Counted from the stretch's first letter, positions 17,814 to 27,148 are shown. The stretch: DNA of 64,000 bases from Bdellovibrionales bacterium Ga0074137 (GCA_001464715.1 LNDT01000004.1:1-64000), one strand, 5' to 3'. The notes: generated by a model from the sequence alone, not told the origin. A program made the numbers and translations.

Positions 17814-20131
17814 ATCCAGAACGTATTTCGATGCCGGATTTTGACATCGATTTTTGTCAGGAGCGTCGGCAAGAAGTCATTCAATATGTGACCACTCGCT
17901 ACGGCAGTGACAACGTATCTCAGATTATTACTTACGGAAAACTTCAAACTCGCGCCGCTATTAAGGACGTCGGCCGTGTTTTGGGTATGACGTTCGCAGA
18001 AGTCGATGTGATCACTAAGCTCATTCCCGAAAAGCTTGGAATATCGATTGAAGAGGCCATTCAAGATGAACCTCGATTGCGAGAGCAGATTGAGCAGAAT
18101 CCGCAGATTGCGAATCTAATAGATCTTGCCAAAAAAATTGAAGGTCTTGTTCGAAATGCTGGTATCCACGCAGCCGGTGTTGTTATCGGCGATGCTCCGC
18201 TCGTTTCTTACGCGCCACTCTACCGTGGGGCCGATGGCGAGCGTGTGGTCCAGTACGACATGAAGTGGGCTGAGAAGATCGGGCTCATCAAGTTCGACTT
18301 TTTGGGTCTTAAGACGCTGACGCACATTAAGAATGCCCTCGATCTTGTCAGCGAAAATCGTGGTCGTCGTTTGGCGGCGCGCGAGATTCCGATTCATGAC
18401 AAAGGCATTTATGAGCTGATGTCGAGGGGTGATCTCTTAGGAGTTTTCCAGTTCGAAGGCGACGGCATTACAAATGCTGTGAAGTCGATCAAGCCCAAAG
18501 GGTTTGAAGATATCACGGCCATCAATGCTCTTTACCGACCTGGTCCGATGGATATGATTCCTGAGTACACGCGTAAATTCCATGGTGAAGAGGAAGTCGT
18601 CTACCTCTTTCCTGAACTCGAACCGATTTTGCGCGAGACCTACGGGATTATTATTTATCAAGAGCAGGTCATGGCGATCGCGTCCCGCATTGCCAGCTAC
18701 TCACTTGGCGAAGCCGACATGCTTCGACGAGCGATGGGAAAAAAGATCGCTTCTGAAATGACTCAGCAAAAAGAGCGCTTCATGCAAGGGGCCGAAAAGA
18801 ACGGCTTTGATAAAAAGAAAGCCGATGAACTTTTCGAGTTGATGGCTAAGTTTGCCAACTACGGATTTAACAAGTCCCATGCGGCCGCTTACTGCGTTGT
18901 CAGCGCGCAGACAGCCTGGCTGAAGTGCTACTATCCTGTCGAATTCTATGCGGCTCTGCTGTCGACGGAAATGTCGAACACAGACAATATCGTTCGCTAC
19001 GTTAAGAACGCACAAGCGCGTGGAATAAAAGTAGAGCCACCTCACATCAATCACTCCGAGTACAAATTCAGCGTGAAGGGCGATACGATGTTCTTCTCGC
19101 TGGGCGCTATTAAAGGCGTTGGCGAGGGAGCTGTGGACGCCATCGTTGAAGCGAGAAAAAATGCCGGCGGGTCGTTTGAGACCTTGGCTCATTTTTTCGA
19201 GACCGTCGACATCAAGAAGATCAATAAAAAAGTCGTCGAATGTCTGATCAAAGCCGGAGCCTTCGAAGGTTTTGGCTACCATCAAGCGCAATTGATGGAA
19301 GGTTACGAGCGCTTCTTTAAACGAGCCGAAAATGCACGTCGGGATAAAGAGCACGGCCAGGGATCGCTCTTTTCAATGCTCGCCGATGCGGGAACTGCGA
19401 GTTCAACAGAGCGTGTGATTCTTGAGCCGACACGCGTGTGGCCAAGGGCGATGAAACTTCAAAGCGAAAAAGATGTCCTTGGATTTTATTTGAGCGATCA
19501 CCCTTTGGCGGGGCTTGAGAAGATCTACAAAATTTGGGTCACCACCGAGATCGCTGGTTTAAAAAATGAACCTCCTGACAAGCGCGTGGTCATTGCGGGG
19601 TTAGTTACAAGTCTTCGAGAGATTATCAGTAAAAAAGGTTCTCGAATGGCCTTCGGTCAGCTGGAGGATCTTTCGGGCACAGTGGAGCTTATTGTATTTC
19701 CCGAAGCTTATGTGAAGGGCGAAATTCCTTTGAAGGCGGATGCTCCACTTTTGGTTGGCGGTACGCTTAAGAAAGAAAATGATTCGCTCAAAATTCTGGT
19801 CGACCGTGTCGCTCCGCTCGAAGAAGTTTTAGGAAAATCAAAATCGATGACTCTAAAGATCGACCCCTCGATGACTGACAAACTTTCGGATCTTCACCAC
19901 CTACTTTCCAGATTCCCGGGAAAAACTGGTGTTGAGATCGAGATGCAAATTGAAATGCAGATCGGGCTTGATCTGGAGGGTGAAGCAGAGCGTGCCGGGG
20001 GCGCTGAAAGTATTCGAAAAACAGTCACGATGGACGTCGCAGATCCGCAAGGAATTATGGTGACCAGCGAATTCTTTGAAGATCTCCACGGTCTTTTCGG
20101 GCACACCGACTTTATCGAGATTCGCGGTTAA
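17810..20131 (+). CDS. dnaE: DNA polymerase III alpha subunit, C-terminal part of a broken gene
   Basis: 773 residues starting at TTG ([16 protein letters not shown]). The two palm aspartates are in PDFDID; fingers, helix-hairpin-helix region and OB-fold ([28 protein letters not shown]) follow in the normal order. The size of both parts together (396 + 773) plus about 17 missing residues matches a full-length DnaE of about 1,185. The TTG overlaps the TGA stop of the first part, which could allow re-initiation, but the missing palm segment would still be absent. No other dnaE is in this window. Confidence 0.9.
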   Translation: MNPERISMPDFDIDFCQERRQEVIQYVTTRYGSDNVSQIITYGKLQTRAAIKDVGRVLGMTFAEVDVITKLIPEKLGISIEEAIQDEPRLREQIEQNPQIANLIDLAKKIEGLVRNAGIHAAGVVIGDAPLVSYAPLYRGADGERVVQYDMKWAEKIGLIKFDFLGLKTLTHIKNALDLVSENRGRRLAAREIPIHDKGIYELMSRGDLLGVFQFEGDGITNAVKSIKPKGFEDITAINALYRPGPMDMIPEYTRKFHGEEEVVYLFPELEPILRETYGIIIYQEQVMAIASRIASYSLGEADMLRRAMGKKIASEMTQQKERFMQGAEKNGFDKKKADELFELMAKFANYGFNKSHAAAYCVVSAQTAWLKCYYPVEFYAALLSTEMSNTDNIVRYVKNAQARGIKVEPPHINHSEYKFSVKGDTMFFSLGAIKGVGEGAVDAIVEARKNAGGSFETLAHFFETVDIKKINKKVVECLIKAGAFEGFGYHQAQLMEGYERFFKRAENARRDKEHGQGSLFSMLADAGTASSTERVILEPTRVWPRAMKLQSEKDVLGFYLSDHPLAGLEKIYKIWVTTEIAGLKNEPPDKRVVIAGLVTSLREIISKKGSRMAFGQLEDLSGTVELIVFPEAYVKGEIPLKADAPLLVGGTLKKENDSLKILVDRVAPLEEVLGKSKSMTLKIDPSMTDKLSDLHHLLSRFPGKTGVEIEMQIEMQIGLDLEGEAERAGGAESIRKTVTMDVADPQGIMVTSEFFEDLHGLFGHTDFIEIRG

Positions 20132-20199
20132 AAAGCCCATGTTATACATTTGAAATACGGTTCAGATTCTGATCTGCTTCTTAGGTAGATAGGAGTTTT

Positions 20200-21432
20200 G
20201 TGAAACATAATTTATCAATCCTCATTTTAACTTTCACGCTTGTAGCGACGGTCACATCCGTGAACCATGCACAAACAAATGAAGACGAACTTGTGCAAGT
20301 GACAAGTGAGGGAACTTCAAAAGCGTCTTCGCAGGTCGAGGCCGCTCGCGAAATTCAATCGAAGGCTTTGTCTGGAACGGCTCGAGAGCAGGTCATAGAG
20401 ATGATCGGCGAAAAGCGCTATGCCAAAAACAAGGCTCTGGTTGAAAACCGGATCGTTCGCGAATCTACGAAATTTATTCCGTTTGTTCAGCCCGGTGATG
20501 CCATTCGACTTCCGGATGGTTCGTGGAAAATGAAACTCGAACTTAAAGTTTCGCTGGGAAGCCTTAGAAAAATGGTCATCGATACAGGCCTTCTTACCGA
20601 CGCCGATACACCGGTCACTGTTTTACCGATGATTGGTTTTACGGACAGAACAAAGTCGACAAGCTACCGCTGGTGGATGGGCGATTCGACCGATGATTCG
20701 CGTAAATCTTTGGTTGAGTGGGCCAAAATCGTTCAGCTGGGTCTTCATAAAGAACTCATGCAGCAAGGTTTTCATCTGCAATTGCCGCTGGAAGGGACGT
20801 TGTCGAATGCAATTCCACCTGTGTTTCGCGTCGACCGTGCCTCAAGCCAGGATCTTAAGCTTTTAGGTGAATACCTCGGCGTTTCCATGGCGTTAAGAGG
20901 CGATGTTCGAGTCAAAGACTCGAAAGAAGCTGTCGGTGGATGGCAAATTCAAGTACGTCTCGAAGTCGTTCCCGTTCAGGGTGGAAGAACCGTCGCAGAA
21001 ATTAGCCGGACTTTTGAAACTGACACGGGCCCTTCGGATGTCGTCGTTAGAAAGAAGCTCGAAAATGAAATCGACGAGATGTCCAAAGACCTTTCTCTTC
21101 AGGTGCTTGAAGCGTGGACCCGCGGGACTTTGGCAGCGACGACGGTCCGCCTTGCAGTGAAGGGAAGCCTTACACCCAAGCAACTTGTCGAATTTCGCTC
21201 GCAGCTTGCACGCTCGATGAAGGACATTAAAGCGTTGCGTGAGAGAATGTTCGAGCCAGGGCGTGTGATTTTCGAAGTCGATTACGCCGCATCACCAGAA
21301 GATTTTCGCGAGCAATTAAAGACCCTTGAGCTGCCTGGTTTTACAGAAAAGCTAGTGGTCGATGCTGAGCTGGGCGAAGCGGACGGGGTCAATCTTCCCT
21401 ATACCATCGAAGTTCGGCCAAAAGCGCTTTAG
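20200..21432 (+). CDS. Exported protein of unknown function
   Basis: 410 aa from GTG behind AGGAG. Signal peptide at residues about 4-25 (LSILILTFTLVATVTSVNHAQ). The mature part alternates beta-rich segments (LPDGSWKMKLELKVSLGSL, VAEISRTFETDTG) and helices and has no motif I recognise. It precedes a FlgT-like lipoprotein gene on the same strand, so the pair may work together in the envelope (inference). Confidence 0.75.
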   Translation: MKHNLSILILTFTLVATVTSVNHAQTNEDELVQVTSEGTSKASSQVEAAREIQSKALSGTAREQVIEMIGEKRYAKNKALVENRIVRESTKFIPFVQPGDAIRLPDGSWKMKLELKVSLGSLRKMVIDTGLLTDADTPVTVLPMIGFTDRTKSTSYRWWMGDSTDDSRKSLVEWAKIVQLGLHKELMQQGFHLQLPLEGTLSNAIPPVFRVDRASSQDLKLLGEYLGVSMALRGDVRVKDSKEAVGGWQIQVRLEVVPVQGGRTVAEISRTFETDTGPSDVVVRKKLENEIDEMSKDLSLQVLEAWTRGTLAATTVRLAVKGSLTPKQLVEFRSQLARSMKDIKALRERMFEPGRVIFEVDYAASPEDFREQLKTLELPGFTEKLVVDAELGEADGVNLPYTIEVRPKAL

Positions 21433-21434
21433 GC

Positions 21435-21452
21435 ACCGGCCCAAGGGCCGGT
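21435..21452 (+). terminator. GC-rich hairpin after the exported protein gene
   Basis: ACCGGCC and GGCCGGT pair across a 4-nt loop. No T-tract follows, so it may be an attenuator, mRNA stabiliser or rho-assisted end rather than a full intrinsic terminator. Confidence 0.4.
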
Positions 21453-21492
21453 CGAGCTTACAAGCTTAGCCTTAAAAGATTAAACTAAAAGC

Positions 21493-22485
21493 ATGAGTAA
21501 ACTCTTAGCGAAGTCCATCGTCGTTTTGAAAATGTCGTTTAGAATTTTGCCTCTTTCTGCCTTCGTTTTGCTGTCAGCCAACTGCAGCTTACTCGGGGAT
21601 CGTCGGCAGGTTGGAATTGAAAAACAAAATATCAGTCCCGAAATTCGCGACGTCCCAAGCAAAGCTCGAGAGAGCGGTGAAGCCCCTTTAAGAAAACGCG
21701 TGATGGTACTGCCGTTTATCAATAGCGCCGTCACAGGTTCTGAAAGAGGCGGCGCCGCGGCTCGTGAAGCCTTACTTCGTCAGCTAAGAAAAACGGATGA
21801 ATTCGTTGTCGTTGCCAACACGGATTTTCCAAAAGATATCGCGACGTATTTGAAAAACGATGAATACGATCTTGAAGGCATGGGAAAAGTAGCAGCTTCA
21901 ATGGGTGTCGCGGCCATCATTGAAGGGCGAGTGCTGGAAGTTCGCGCCCGACGCATTGGCGATGAAGTAGGACTCGTCAGAAAAATTCGCGCACGAATGA
22001 ACGCGAGAGTTCAGATCCGAATGGTGAATACAAGAAATGGCAGTATCATTTTGAATGAGACGAGGGAAGCCGACGCCGAGGAATTCACAACACGCGTGGC
22101 AGAACGAGCATCGGGCGACCGCGATTTGCAAGATGACCCCGTCTTGATTGAAGCGGTCGTAACTCGGGCGTTTCAATCAACAATTCCAAGGATCGTGAAT
22201 GCCGTCGAGAAATTATCATGGGAAGGCCGAGTCGCTATGATCAAAGGCGAACGAGTCTATCTCAATGCCGGGCGGATCTCTGGGCTACAAGTGGGTGACA
22301 TTCTGCGGGTCTCTGAGGAGGGCGAAGACGTGCACGATCCCGAGTCGGGCTCTTACATCGGACGGGTCCCGGGCCGCCTTAAAGGAACCGTGGAAATCGT
22401 TTCTTATTTCGGTCGTGATGGTGCTATCGCGGTCGTGCATTCAGGCTCGGGCTTTCGAGAAAACGACCTCGTCGAACTCTACTAA
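21493..22485 (+). CDS. Lipoprotein with FlgT/CsgG-like domains
   Basis: 330 aa. The N-terminal hydrophobic stretch ends in a lipobox-like LLSANC, so probably a lipoprotein; an internal Met at 21532 could be the true start. Residues 70-230 resemble a CsgG/FlgT middle domain (VMVLPFINSAVTG, AARE, VVVANTDFP, GVAAIIEGRVLEV). Residues 240-330 are an SH3-like C-terminal domain as in flagellar assembly protein FlgT (VYLNAGRISGLQVGDILRV, GRLKGTVEIVSY). A role in flagellar outer-ring assembly or envelope organisation is plausible. Confidence 0.7.
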   Translation: MSKLLAKSIVVLKMSFRILPLSAFVLLSANCSLLGDRRQVGIEKQNISPEIRDVPSKARESGEAPLRKRVMVLPFINSAVTGSERGGAAAREALLRQLRKTDEFVVVANTDFPKDIATYLKNDEYDLEGMGKVAASMGVAAIIEGRVLEVRARRIGDEVGLVRKIRARMNARVQIRMVNTRNGSIILNETREADAEEFTTRVAERASGDRDLQDDPVLIEAVVTRAFQSTIPRIVNAVEKLSWEGRVAMIKGERVYLNAGRISGLQVGDILRVSEEGEDVHDPESGSYIGRVPGRLKGTVEIVSYFGRDGAIAVVHSGSGFRENDLVELY

Positions 22486-22497
22486 TCGTGTTATTTG

Positions 22498-23163
22498 ATG
22501 CCCTTTATGATGGAACGATTCTGGGGCCGCCGAACTTATAGCGACGGATTGAAACTTCAAGAGGAAGCCCTCGAGCTTCTTCGAGGTCAAACGACGTCAG
22601 CGGTTCTTCTTGGGCTTGAGCATGATCCCGTCATCACTCTGGGCATTCGCGGAAATTTAGAAAACGACCTTCAATATTCGGTCGAGACACTCTCTGCAAA
22701 AGGCCTTGCGGTTCACTTTACAGAGCGCGGGGGGCAGGCCACGGTCCACACGCCCGGGCAGCTCGTTATCTACCCGTGTCTTGATTTGAAAGCTTACGGA
22801 CTAGGGCCCCGCGCCTTTGTTGATCTCATGACGAGCACTACGCAGCGCTTTTTTAGAAGTGTCGGTGTCGAGACAACGACGAATCAACTCGAACCGGGAC
22901 TCTTTGTCGGTCCCAAGAAAATCGCTGCCTTCGGATTTAAAATATCAAGAGGCCTCACTTCGCACGGTCTTGCGATCAATGTAGAAAACGATCTCAGCCA
23001 TTTCGATCTTATCAAAACCTGCGGAGTCTCTGGGCAGCCGGTGACACGTTTACGGGATTTAGGGGTCGATCGTAGTCTTGAGGATCTATTTTTGACCTGG
23101 TGCCAATGTCTTGAGCTGCCGGCGATCTTAAAACAGCCCACATTTATCGATAGCTCCCTCTGA
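22498..23163 (+). CDS. lipB: Octanoyltransferase
   Basis: Transfers octanoate from acyl carrier protein to the lipoyl domains of 2-oxoacid dehydrogenases, the first step of lipoate synthesis. 221 aa from ATG 22498. Family motifs: ERGGQATVHTPGQLVIYPCLDL, KKIAAFGFKISRGLTSHGLAINVENDL (catalytic Lys) and KTCGVSGQPVTRL (catalytic Cys). It is the last host gene before the tRNA that carries the prophage. Confidence 0.95.
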   Translation: MPFMMERFWGRRTYSDGLKLQEEALELLRGQTTSAVLLGLEHDPVITLGIRGNLENDLQYSVETLSAKGLAVHFTERGGQATVHTPGQLVIYPCLDLKAYGLGPRAFVDLMTSTTQRFFRSVGVETTTNQLEPGLFVGPKKIAAFGFKISRGLTSHGLAINVENDLSHFDLIKTCGVSGQPVTRLRDLGVDRSLEDLFLTWCQCLELPAILKQPTFIDSSL

Positions 23164-23235
23164 ATAGGGTTCCTTGGCTTGACGAGGAGCTGGCTCGGCC
23201 AGTACTTTGTGATCTTCTTGTGAGTGTCCTGAAAT

Positions 23236-23311
23236 GGTCTGTTGGCGCAGTTGGTAGCGCGTTCCCTTGACATGGGAGAGGTCGCAAGTTCGAGTCTTGC
23301 ACAGACCACCA
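23236..23311 (+). tRNA. tRNA-Val(GAC)
   Basis: Complete cloverleaf with encoded CCA: acceptor GGTCTGT/ACAGACC, D-arm GCGC/GCGC, anticodon stem TTCCC/GGGAG with loop TTGACAT (anticodon GAC), T-arm GCAAG/CTTGC with TTCGAGT. Its 3' end is the attachment site of the prophage, and the integrated element restores it. Confidence 0.95.
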
Positions 23312-23316
23312 TTTTT
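23298..23316. repeat. attL core
   Basis: TGCACAGACCACCATTTTT overlaps the last 14 nt of tRNA-Val and is repeated exactly at 53772-53790. Confidence 0.88.
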
Positions 23317-23360
23317 GTTATAATAACGAATGATTTCAAGTAGTTGCGACGATTCACATG

Positions 23361-23384
23361 CTACCCACGGGTAGCACGGGTAAC
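23361..23384. promoter_or_regulatory. Probable integrase arm-type sites (left)
   Basis: CTACCCACGGGTAGCACGGG holds two tandem CGGGTA units and one inverted copy. The 12-mer ACGGGTAGCACG (23367-23378) recurs at 53751-53762 just inside attR, as expected for arm-binding sites of a tyrosine integrase. Confidence 0.55.
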
Positions 23385-23440
23385 AGAAAAATAGGGTCTT
23401 AGTTTCAGGTGACGACGTGCTTAACCGAAAGGATAGGCAT

Positions 23441-24556
23441 ATGAGTTTCTACGTCAAAAAGTCATCGAACGGACCTGGTTGGAGTCTTTGGGAAACCTAT
23501 TTCGAGAAGGTCGGAAACGACAATAAAAGGAAGCAGCGGCGAGTACCAGACATTGCTTACCACGCGCTTGGCGTGAACAAACAAAGTCCGATTGAACAAG
23601 CGAAGCAGCGAGTGGCTCTGTTGAACCGCGAGAAGTCTACCGAGAAGCTAACTCTGGTAAGGGCTACGAAGGCTGTCGAGACCAAAGAACGAATCAAGTC
23701 GCTCTATATTCCAGAACATCTTGCCGTGGCTTTCGAGACGTACCTTACAGAAAACTACATCAGCCTTCAGAACAGCAATACCAAACTTCTGTCGCATTGG
23801 GACCGTACTCAAAAGCTAATCAACGACCTGCAACTGTTACCTAGTCAGTTCTTCTCGAACAAACAAAAGATCATCGCGCATTTGGTGAGCCAAGAATACT
23901 CTAGCGACTACACAAAGAAGCTCATTCGATTATTGAATCTATGGGGTGAATTCGTCTCAGAACAACAAGGGCAGTTCTATCGTCCCATACCAAAATTGAA
24001 GCCTTTGGACGTACAACGGCTCACCGATAGCTATACTGAATCGGATACCTTCGTAGGTGAGTCAGAGCCGTTAACGCCAGCACTGCTGGCAAAGCTCAAA
24101 GGAAGCCTCAAGGAATCGCAATGGAAGTGGCTCCACGTAGCACTATATTTCGGGCTAAGACCTTCCGAAATTGACCGACGAAACGCAAAGAAAACGCATT
24201 GGACGGTTGTACACGATAAGGCGATCAAAAAGGACGTTGTGTCGTTCTACCAGCCCAAGCTTGTGTCACTTGCAAAAGAGAAGCGGTGGAAGTCCATTCC
24301 CGTTATCCTTCCAGAACAAATCGAAGCGGTAGAATTCCTTAAAGAGGAGTTGAAGTGTCCATTGCCAAAGACGATGCAAGCGCACACGGACGTTCACTTA
24401 ACGAAGTATTGTGGGCGCAAAGGCTTCGTTGATCTGATGCTATCGAATAGCCAAAGCTTAGAAAACATCTCGGCTTGGATGGGTCATAGTTCGGTGGATA
24501 GGACGTGGCGTAGTTACCGCAACAAGCGACGGGTAAGCTTCACGCCAACAGGGTAG
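23441..24556 (+). CDS. int: Tyrosine-type phage integrase
   Basis: Site-specific recombinase that inserts and excises the prophage at tRNA-Val. 371 aa from ATG 23441, which has AAAGGA 8 nt upstream; an upstream GTG at 23417 is less well placed. Residues about 100-190 are a core-binding-like helical domain; the catalytic part includes LYFGLRPSEIDRR (first Arg), the H-x-x-R-like region DVHLTKYCGRKGF and MGHSSVDRTWRSYRNK with the nucleophilic Tyr. It contains no internal TAG and stops at TAG; reading through would add a long non-conserved tail over the downstream non-coding region, so here TAG must act as a stop. Confidence 0.92.
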   Translation: MSFYVKKSSNGPGWSLWETYFEKVGNDNKRKQRRVPDIAYHALGVNKQSPIEQAKQRVALLNREKSTEKLTLVRATKAVETKERIKSLYIPEHLAVAFETYLTENYISLQNSNTKLLSHWDRTQKLINDLQLLPSQFFSNKQKIIAHLVSQEYSSDYTKKLIRLLNLWGEFVSEQQGQFYRPIPKLKPLDVQRLTDSYTESDTFVGESEPLTPALLAKLKGSLKESQWKWLHVALYFGLRPSEIDRRNAKKTHWTVVHDKAIKKDVVSFYQPKLVSLAKEKRWKSIPVILPEQIEAVEFLKEELKCPLPKTMQAHTDVHLTKYCGRKGFVDLMLSNSQSLENISAWMGHSSVDRTWRSYRNKRRVSFTPTG

Positions 24557-24595
24557 GTCAAAAGTAGAGGCCCCTTCACAGAGGCCCCACAAGGA

Positions 24596-24661
24596 CTAAG
24601 CTAGAAGCACTTCGATCACGAAAATCAAAATCTTCAGCACCAAAATCACAATAACCTTCAT
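24596..24661 (-). CDS. Small hydrophobic peptide, possible type I toxin
   Basis: 21 aa: starts MKVIVILV, ends EVLLA, with only two Lys and one Glu; otherwise Val, Ile, Leu and Phe. A ribosome-binding site (AAAGGTG) lies 6-7 nt before the ATG, and a hairpin lies directly upstream of that site (24672-24724). The composition and size resemble Ibs/Fst-like membrane toxins of type I toxin-antitoxin systems, but there is no homology I can prove and no antitoxin RNA identified. It could also be a small membrane regulator or chance. Ends at TAG. Confidence 0.4.
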   Translation of the reverse strand: MKVIVILVLKILIFVIEVLLA

Positions 24662-24671
24662 AGCATCACCT

Positions 24672-24724
24672 TTCTAGGGGCTGAATGCCCTTGCTCTTAT
24701 TTGTTAAAAGCGAGGCCCCTAGAA
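24672..24724 (-). promoter_or_regulatory. Hairpin in the 5' leader of the small peptide gene
   Basis: TTCTAGGGGC and GCCCCTAGAA are a perfect 10-bp inverted repeat separated by 33 nt. On the minus strand the stem sits immediately before the AAAGGTG ribosome-binding site, a position suited to translational control. Confidence 0.45.
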
Positions 24725-24977
24725 CTGTCTGACTGTCTGGAAAACGAATTTTTGGATGACCTTCTGAGCTTGAAGCGTGTGTAGCGTCTAACGCTACAAA
24801 AGCCGTCTAATGCGGTTTAATTCGATTTGGACCCTGTTTTGGGGTCTTTCTCACGGCAATTTCACGAGCGTAACAATCTAATTGGAGTAGGCGCTCAAGC
24901 ATTCCGCTTCGGCTTCTACGATATAAGCTATTGAAGCTGCGCCTTGGTTGGCCGCTTCATCAACCAAGGAGTCTTTT

Positions 24978-26009
24978 GTGAGTATTATCGAGAACGCGTT
25001 AACTGAAGGTGCATTTTGGAAGGTCAATAAAGCGATAGCACGTCACCTTGGATCGGTTGAGGCCGCACTGCTGCTCGCCGATCTGATCGCAAAACGTCGC
25101 TACTTCCGCGAAAAAAGTTGGCTTGACGAGAACGATGGCTTTTTTAACATCGCTGGCCATTTGGAAGATGACCTTATGTTTTCCAAAGAGAAACGCATCA
25201 AACTCACTAAAACGCTTAGGAAGGCTGGATTCCTCACCGTTGTCAAAAAAGGTATTCCTTCAAAAAACTACTACTACCTCAATGATTCTTCTATTTTGGC
25301 AGTGCTTTCCCAGTCGTCTGGAAACCCAGCCAACTGGTCAGCTGGAAACACAGACGACTTGTTGGCTGGAAACCCAGCTACTAATAAGAATAAACAAAAC
25401 AAGAATAAAAATAAAAAGAATAAAGCTTCTACTTCAACAGGTCCGAGTGAACACGTTTCTCCTTTCTCGAAAGATCAAGAGCCAAAGGAAGAGATTCAGA
25501 AAGCCAAAGAAGCAGTTGAACCCTTGGCTAAGAAGACCAAGGAAGTTGTACTCAAGCCTTTGGCTAAAGGACTTGATGAATCTGAGATGATTGTTTTGGC
25601 TGAAATGAAGCACCTTGATGATTATGACCAAGGTTTCTTGGCAGATATGTGTGACGTACCTATTGAGCAGTTCACCGATAGCCAGGTTAAGCGGTTAGAG
25701 AAGATTCGTCGTAAGGCCGCTAAGTCTAAAAAAATCGACAAGGCTCGTCCTTTGGACTCTGACGAGATCAATGAGCGGTACAACAACAGCCTCTTGATCG
25801 AAAAACACACCATGTTCGTCGTGGGTCTCGAAACCGACAGACTCATGTACGATAAGTCTGGCAGTGGCCGTTCAAAGTATGGCTTTGGCGAATACTCCTA
25901 CAGCGTCAAACCGAACGACAATGACTCGCCAGAGTTGTATCGTGCGCGAGTCTTGAACGAAATCAAGCTAATGGGTGAACGTGGTGAGTTGAGTCCGCAT
26001 GTTGAATAA
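24978..26009 (+). CDS. Phage replication initiator-like protein
   Basis: 343 aa from GTG 24978 behind AAGGAG. Residues 10-105 look like a winged helix (AFWKVNKAIARHLGSVEAALLLADLIAKRRYF, KRIKLTKTLRKAGFLTVVKKG) of the type found at the N-terminus of phage replication or DnaD-like proteins. A low-complexity Asn/Lys linker follows at about residues 135-155, then a charged C-terminal half. Predicted to bind the phage origin. No internal TAG; stops at TAA. The sequence just downstream forms large hairpins (26027-26099). Confidence 0.65.
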   Translation: MSIIENALTEGAFWKVNKAIARHLGSVEAALLLADLIAKRRYFREKSWLDENDGFFNIAGHLEDDLMFSKEKRIKLTKTLRKAGFLTVVKKGIPSKNYYYLNDSSILAVLSQSSGNPANWSAGNTDDLLAGNPATNKNKQNKNKNKKNKASTSTGPSEHVSPFSKDQEPKEEIQKAKEAVEPLAKKTKEVVLKPLAKGLDESEMIVLAEMKHLDDYDQGFLADMCDVPIEQFTDSQVKRLEKIRRKAAKSKKIDKARPLDSDEINERYNNSLLIEKHTMFVVGLETDRLMYDKSGSGRSKYGFGEYSYSVKPNDNDSPELYRARVLNEIKLMGERGELSPHVE

Positions 26010-26026
26010 ACGCACGCACCGCCTCG

Positions 26027-26099
26027 CTGCTGATCGCAGCAAAGTGAACCAGGTCACGAGTCGTCCTGGATTGAACGACTCAATGGTGACGGTCCTGGT
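26027..26099. repeat. Nested inverted repeats downstream of the replication gene
   Basis: A short GCTG/CAGC hairpin at 26027-26041 is followed by a nested structure at 26048-26099: ACCAGG with CCTGGT outside, TCAC with GTGA in the middle and GAGTCGT with ACGACTC inside. It could be a terminator, an origin element or a structured RNA. Confidence 0.5.
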
Positions 26100-26118
26100 G
26101 CGAATGGAAGTATTGAAA

Positions 26119-26433
26119 TCAGCCAGGATTGGCGCAAATCAAACCAGGGTCATTGCAGTCAGCAATTTTCGTAATTGAAGCTATCGAAACAGGATAGACG
26201 GTTCCTTTTTCATCAGCCAGGTAGAGGTTTTGAGGGTCTTGGCGAGTATAATAGCCTCGAAGAACTGGGCCGCAGCACTTACCGACAAAGTTGCGATGAA
26301 CCTCGATTAGTTTGCCACGATTCTGAGTCTTCTCTCGTGGAGCCATACCAAGCGCACGTTCCAGTTCTTCGAGCTGTTCATCGCGGTCTCCAAGAGCCCG
26401 TTTCAAATCTTCGAGTTCTTTGTCTGTAGCCAT
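26119..26433 (-). CDS. Prophage hypothetical protein with N-terminal coiled coil
   Basis: 104 aa from ATG 26433, preceded by AGGAG; a longer in-frame start (26526) lacks such a site. Residues 3-25 are heptad-like (DKELEDLKRALGDRDEQLEELERALG); the C-terminal part has two adjacent Cys (GKCCGPVLRGYY). It is the only leftward gene in the early region and is divergent from the early operon, the usual place for a lysogeny regulator, but I see no DNA-binding motif. No TAG in frame; ends at TGA. Confidence 0.6.
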   Translation of the reverse strand: MATDKELEDLKRALGDRDEQLEELERALGMAPREKTQNRGKLIEVHRNFVGKCCGPVLRGYYTRQDPQNLYLADEKGTVYPVSIASITKIADCNDPGLICANPG

Positions 26434-26709
26434 TGGTGTCTCCTGATGCTCGTTGTTTGGATTTACAAGCATACCGAATTCTCTATATCGAAATCTTGAA
26501 GTCCTTAATATATGCGACATTAACAAGACTTATGTCTGGCATAAAAAAATACATTAGATTTTCGTGAGATAGTTTTTAGGCCCTAACCATCTCGACCAAG
26601 TCAGAGATGAGCAAACGTCAGTACTCGTGCGACCTAGGTAAAATCACGCAAGAGACAATCTTCAATTTGAGCAGCAACAAACCAAACCCGCTGTCTCGAA
26701 GGAAAGAAA
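26434..26709. promoter_or_regulatory. Divergent early control region of the prophage
   Basis: 276 nt between the leftward coiled-coil gene and the rightward early operon, AT-rich around 26480-26575 (CTTAATATATGCGACATTAA, ATAAAAAAATACATTAGA). Likely carries the early promoters and operators; I cannot define single sites with confidence. Confidence 0.4.
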
Positions 26710-27147
26710 GTGTCCAAGTCATCCACCCAACTCAAAGCATACCGTAAGCATCGAAATCGCGTCAGCGAGCGTGAGTCTGACGTTAGAAGTCTCTTAACTA
26801 AATATGGCGAAATGTCTCGCCGTCAGATGGCCCTAGAAATCGGCGTTGAATCAAACAGCGTCACAGCAGCAGTCAGAAACATGCTCAATCGTGGCGAGCT
26901 TGTCATCAGTGGCAGTCGTTACGACGAGAAGACCAAGTGTGAGCAGGATCTTCTTAAGCTCACTGGCAAGTCTGTGGCGATACCTAAGAAGGTTCCAAAA
27001 AGTGCAACTATTGCAAGTTTGCGACTCGAAAACGATGAACTGCGCTCAAAACTCAACACGGTAGCCGCATTCCTGAAGTTCCTTACCGTTCAAGATTCGT
27101 CAGTCGCTTCTTTGGCCCAAGAATTCGCAAAAGCGAAAGGGGCCTAA
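26710..27147 (+). CDS. Winged-helix DNA-binding early protein
   Basis: 145 aa from GTG behind AAGGAAAGAAA. Residues 20-62 are a helix-turn-helix/winged-helix (VRSLLTKYGEMSRRQMALEIGVESNSVTAAVRNMLNRGELVISG); residues 95-125 are a leucine-rich coiled coil that may dimerise. Probably a regulator or replication accessory protein. First gene of the rightward early operon; standard code, TAA stop. Confidence 0.7.
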   Translation: MSKSSTQLKAYRKHRNRVSERESDVRSLLTKYGEMSRRQMALEIGVESNSVTAAVRNMLNRGELVISGSRYDEKTKCEQDLLKLTGKSVAIPKKVPKSATIASLRLENDELRSKLNTVAAFLKFLTVQDSSVASLAQEFAKAKGA

Positions 27148-27148
27148 G

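Larger units (their letters stand above)
24557..24947. other. Prophage non-coding region after int
   Basis: About 390 nt holding a tandem GAGGCCCC repeat (near 24566 and 24580), the small minus-strand hydrophobic peptide gene and the inverted repeat described separately, then AT-rich DNA leading to the replication gene. I see no other gene. Confidence 0.5.

Noticed and set aside
16623-20131. Split dnaE with inteins
   Set aside because: No intein sequence is present at the junction; instead conserved residues are missing and the frame changes, which fits a deletion.
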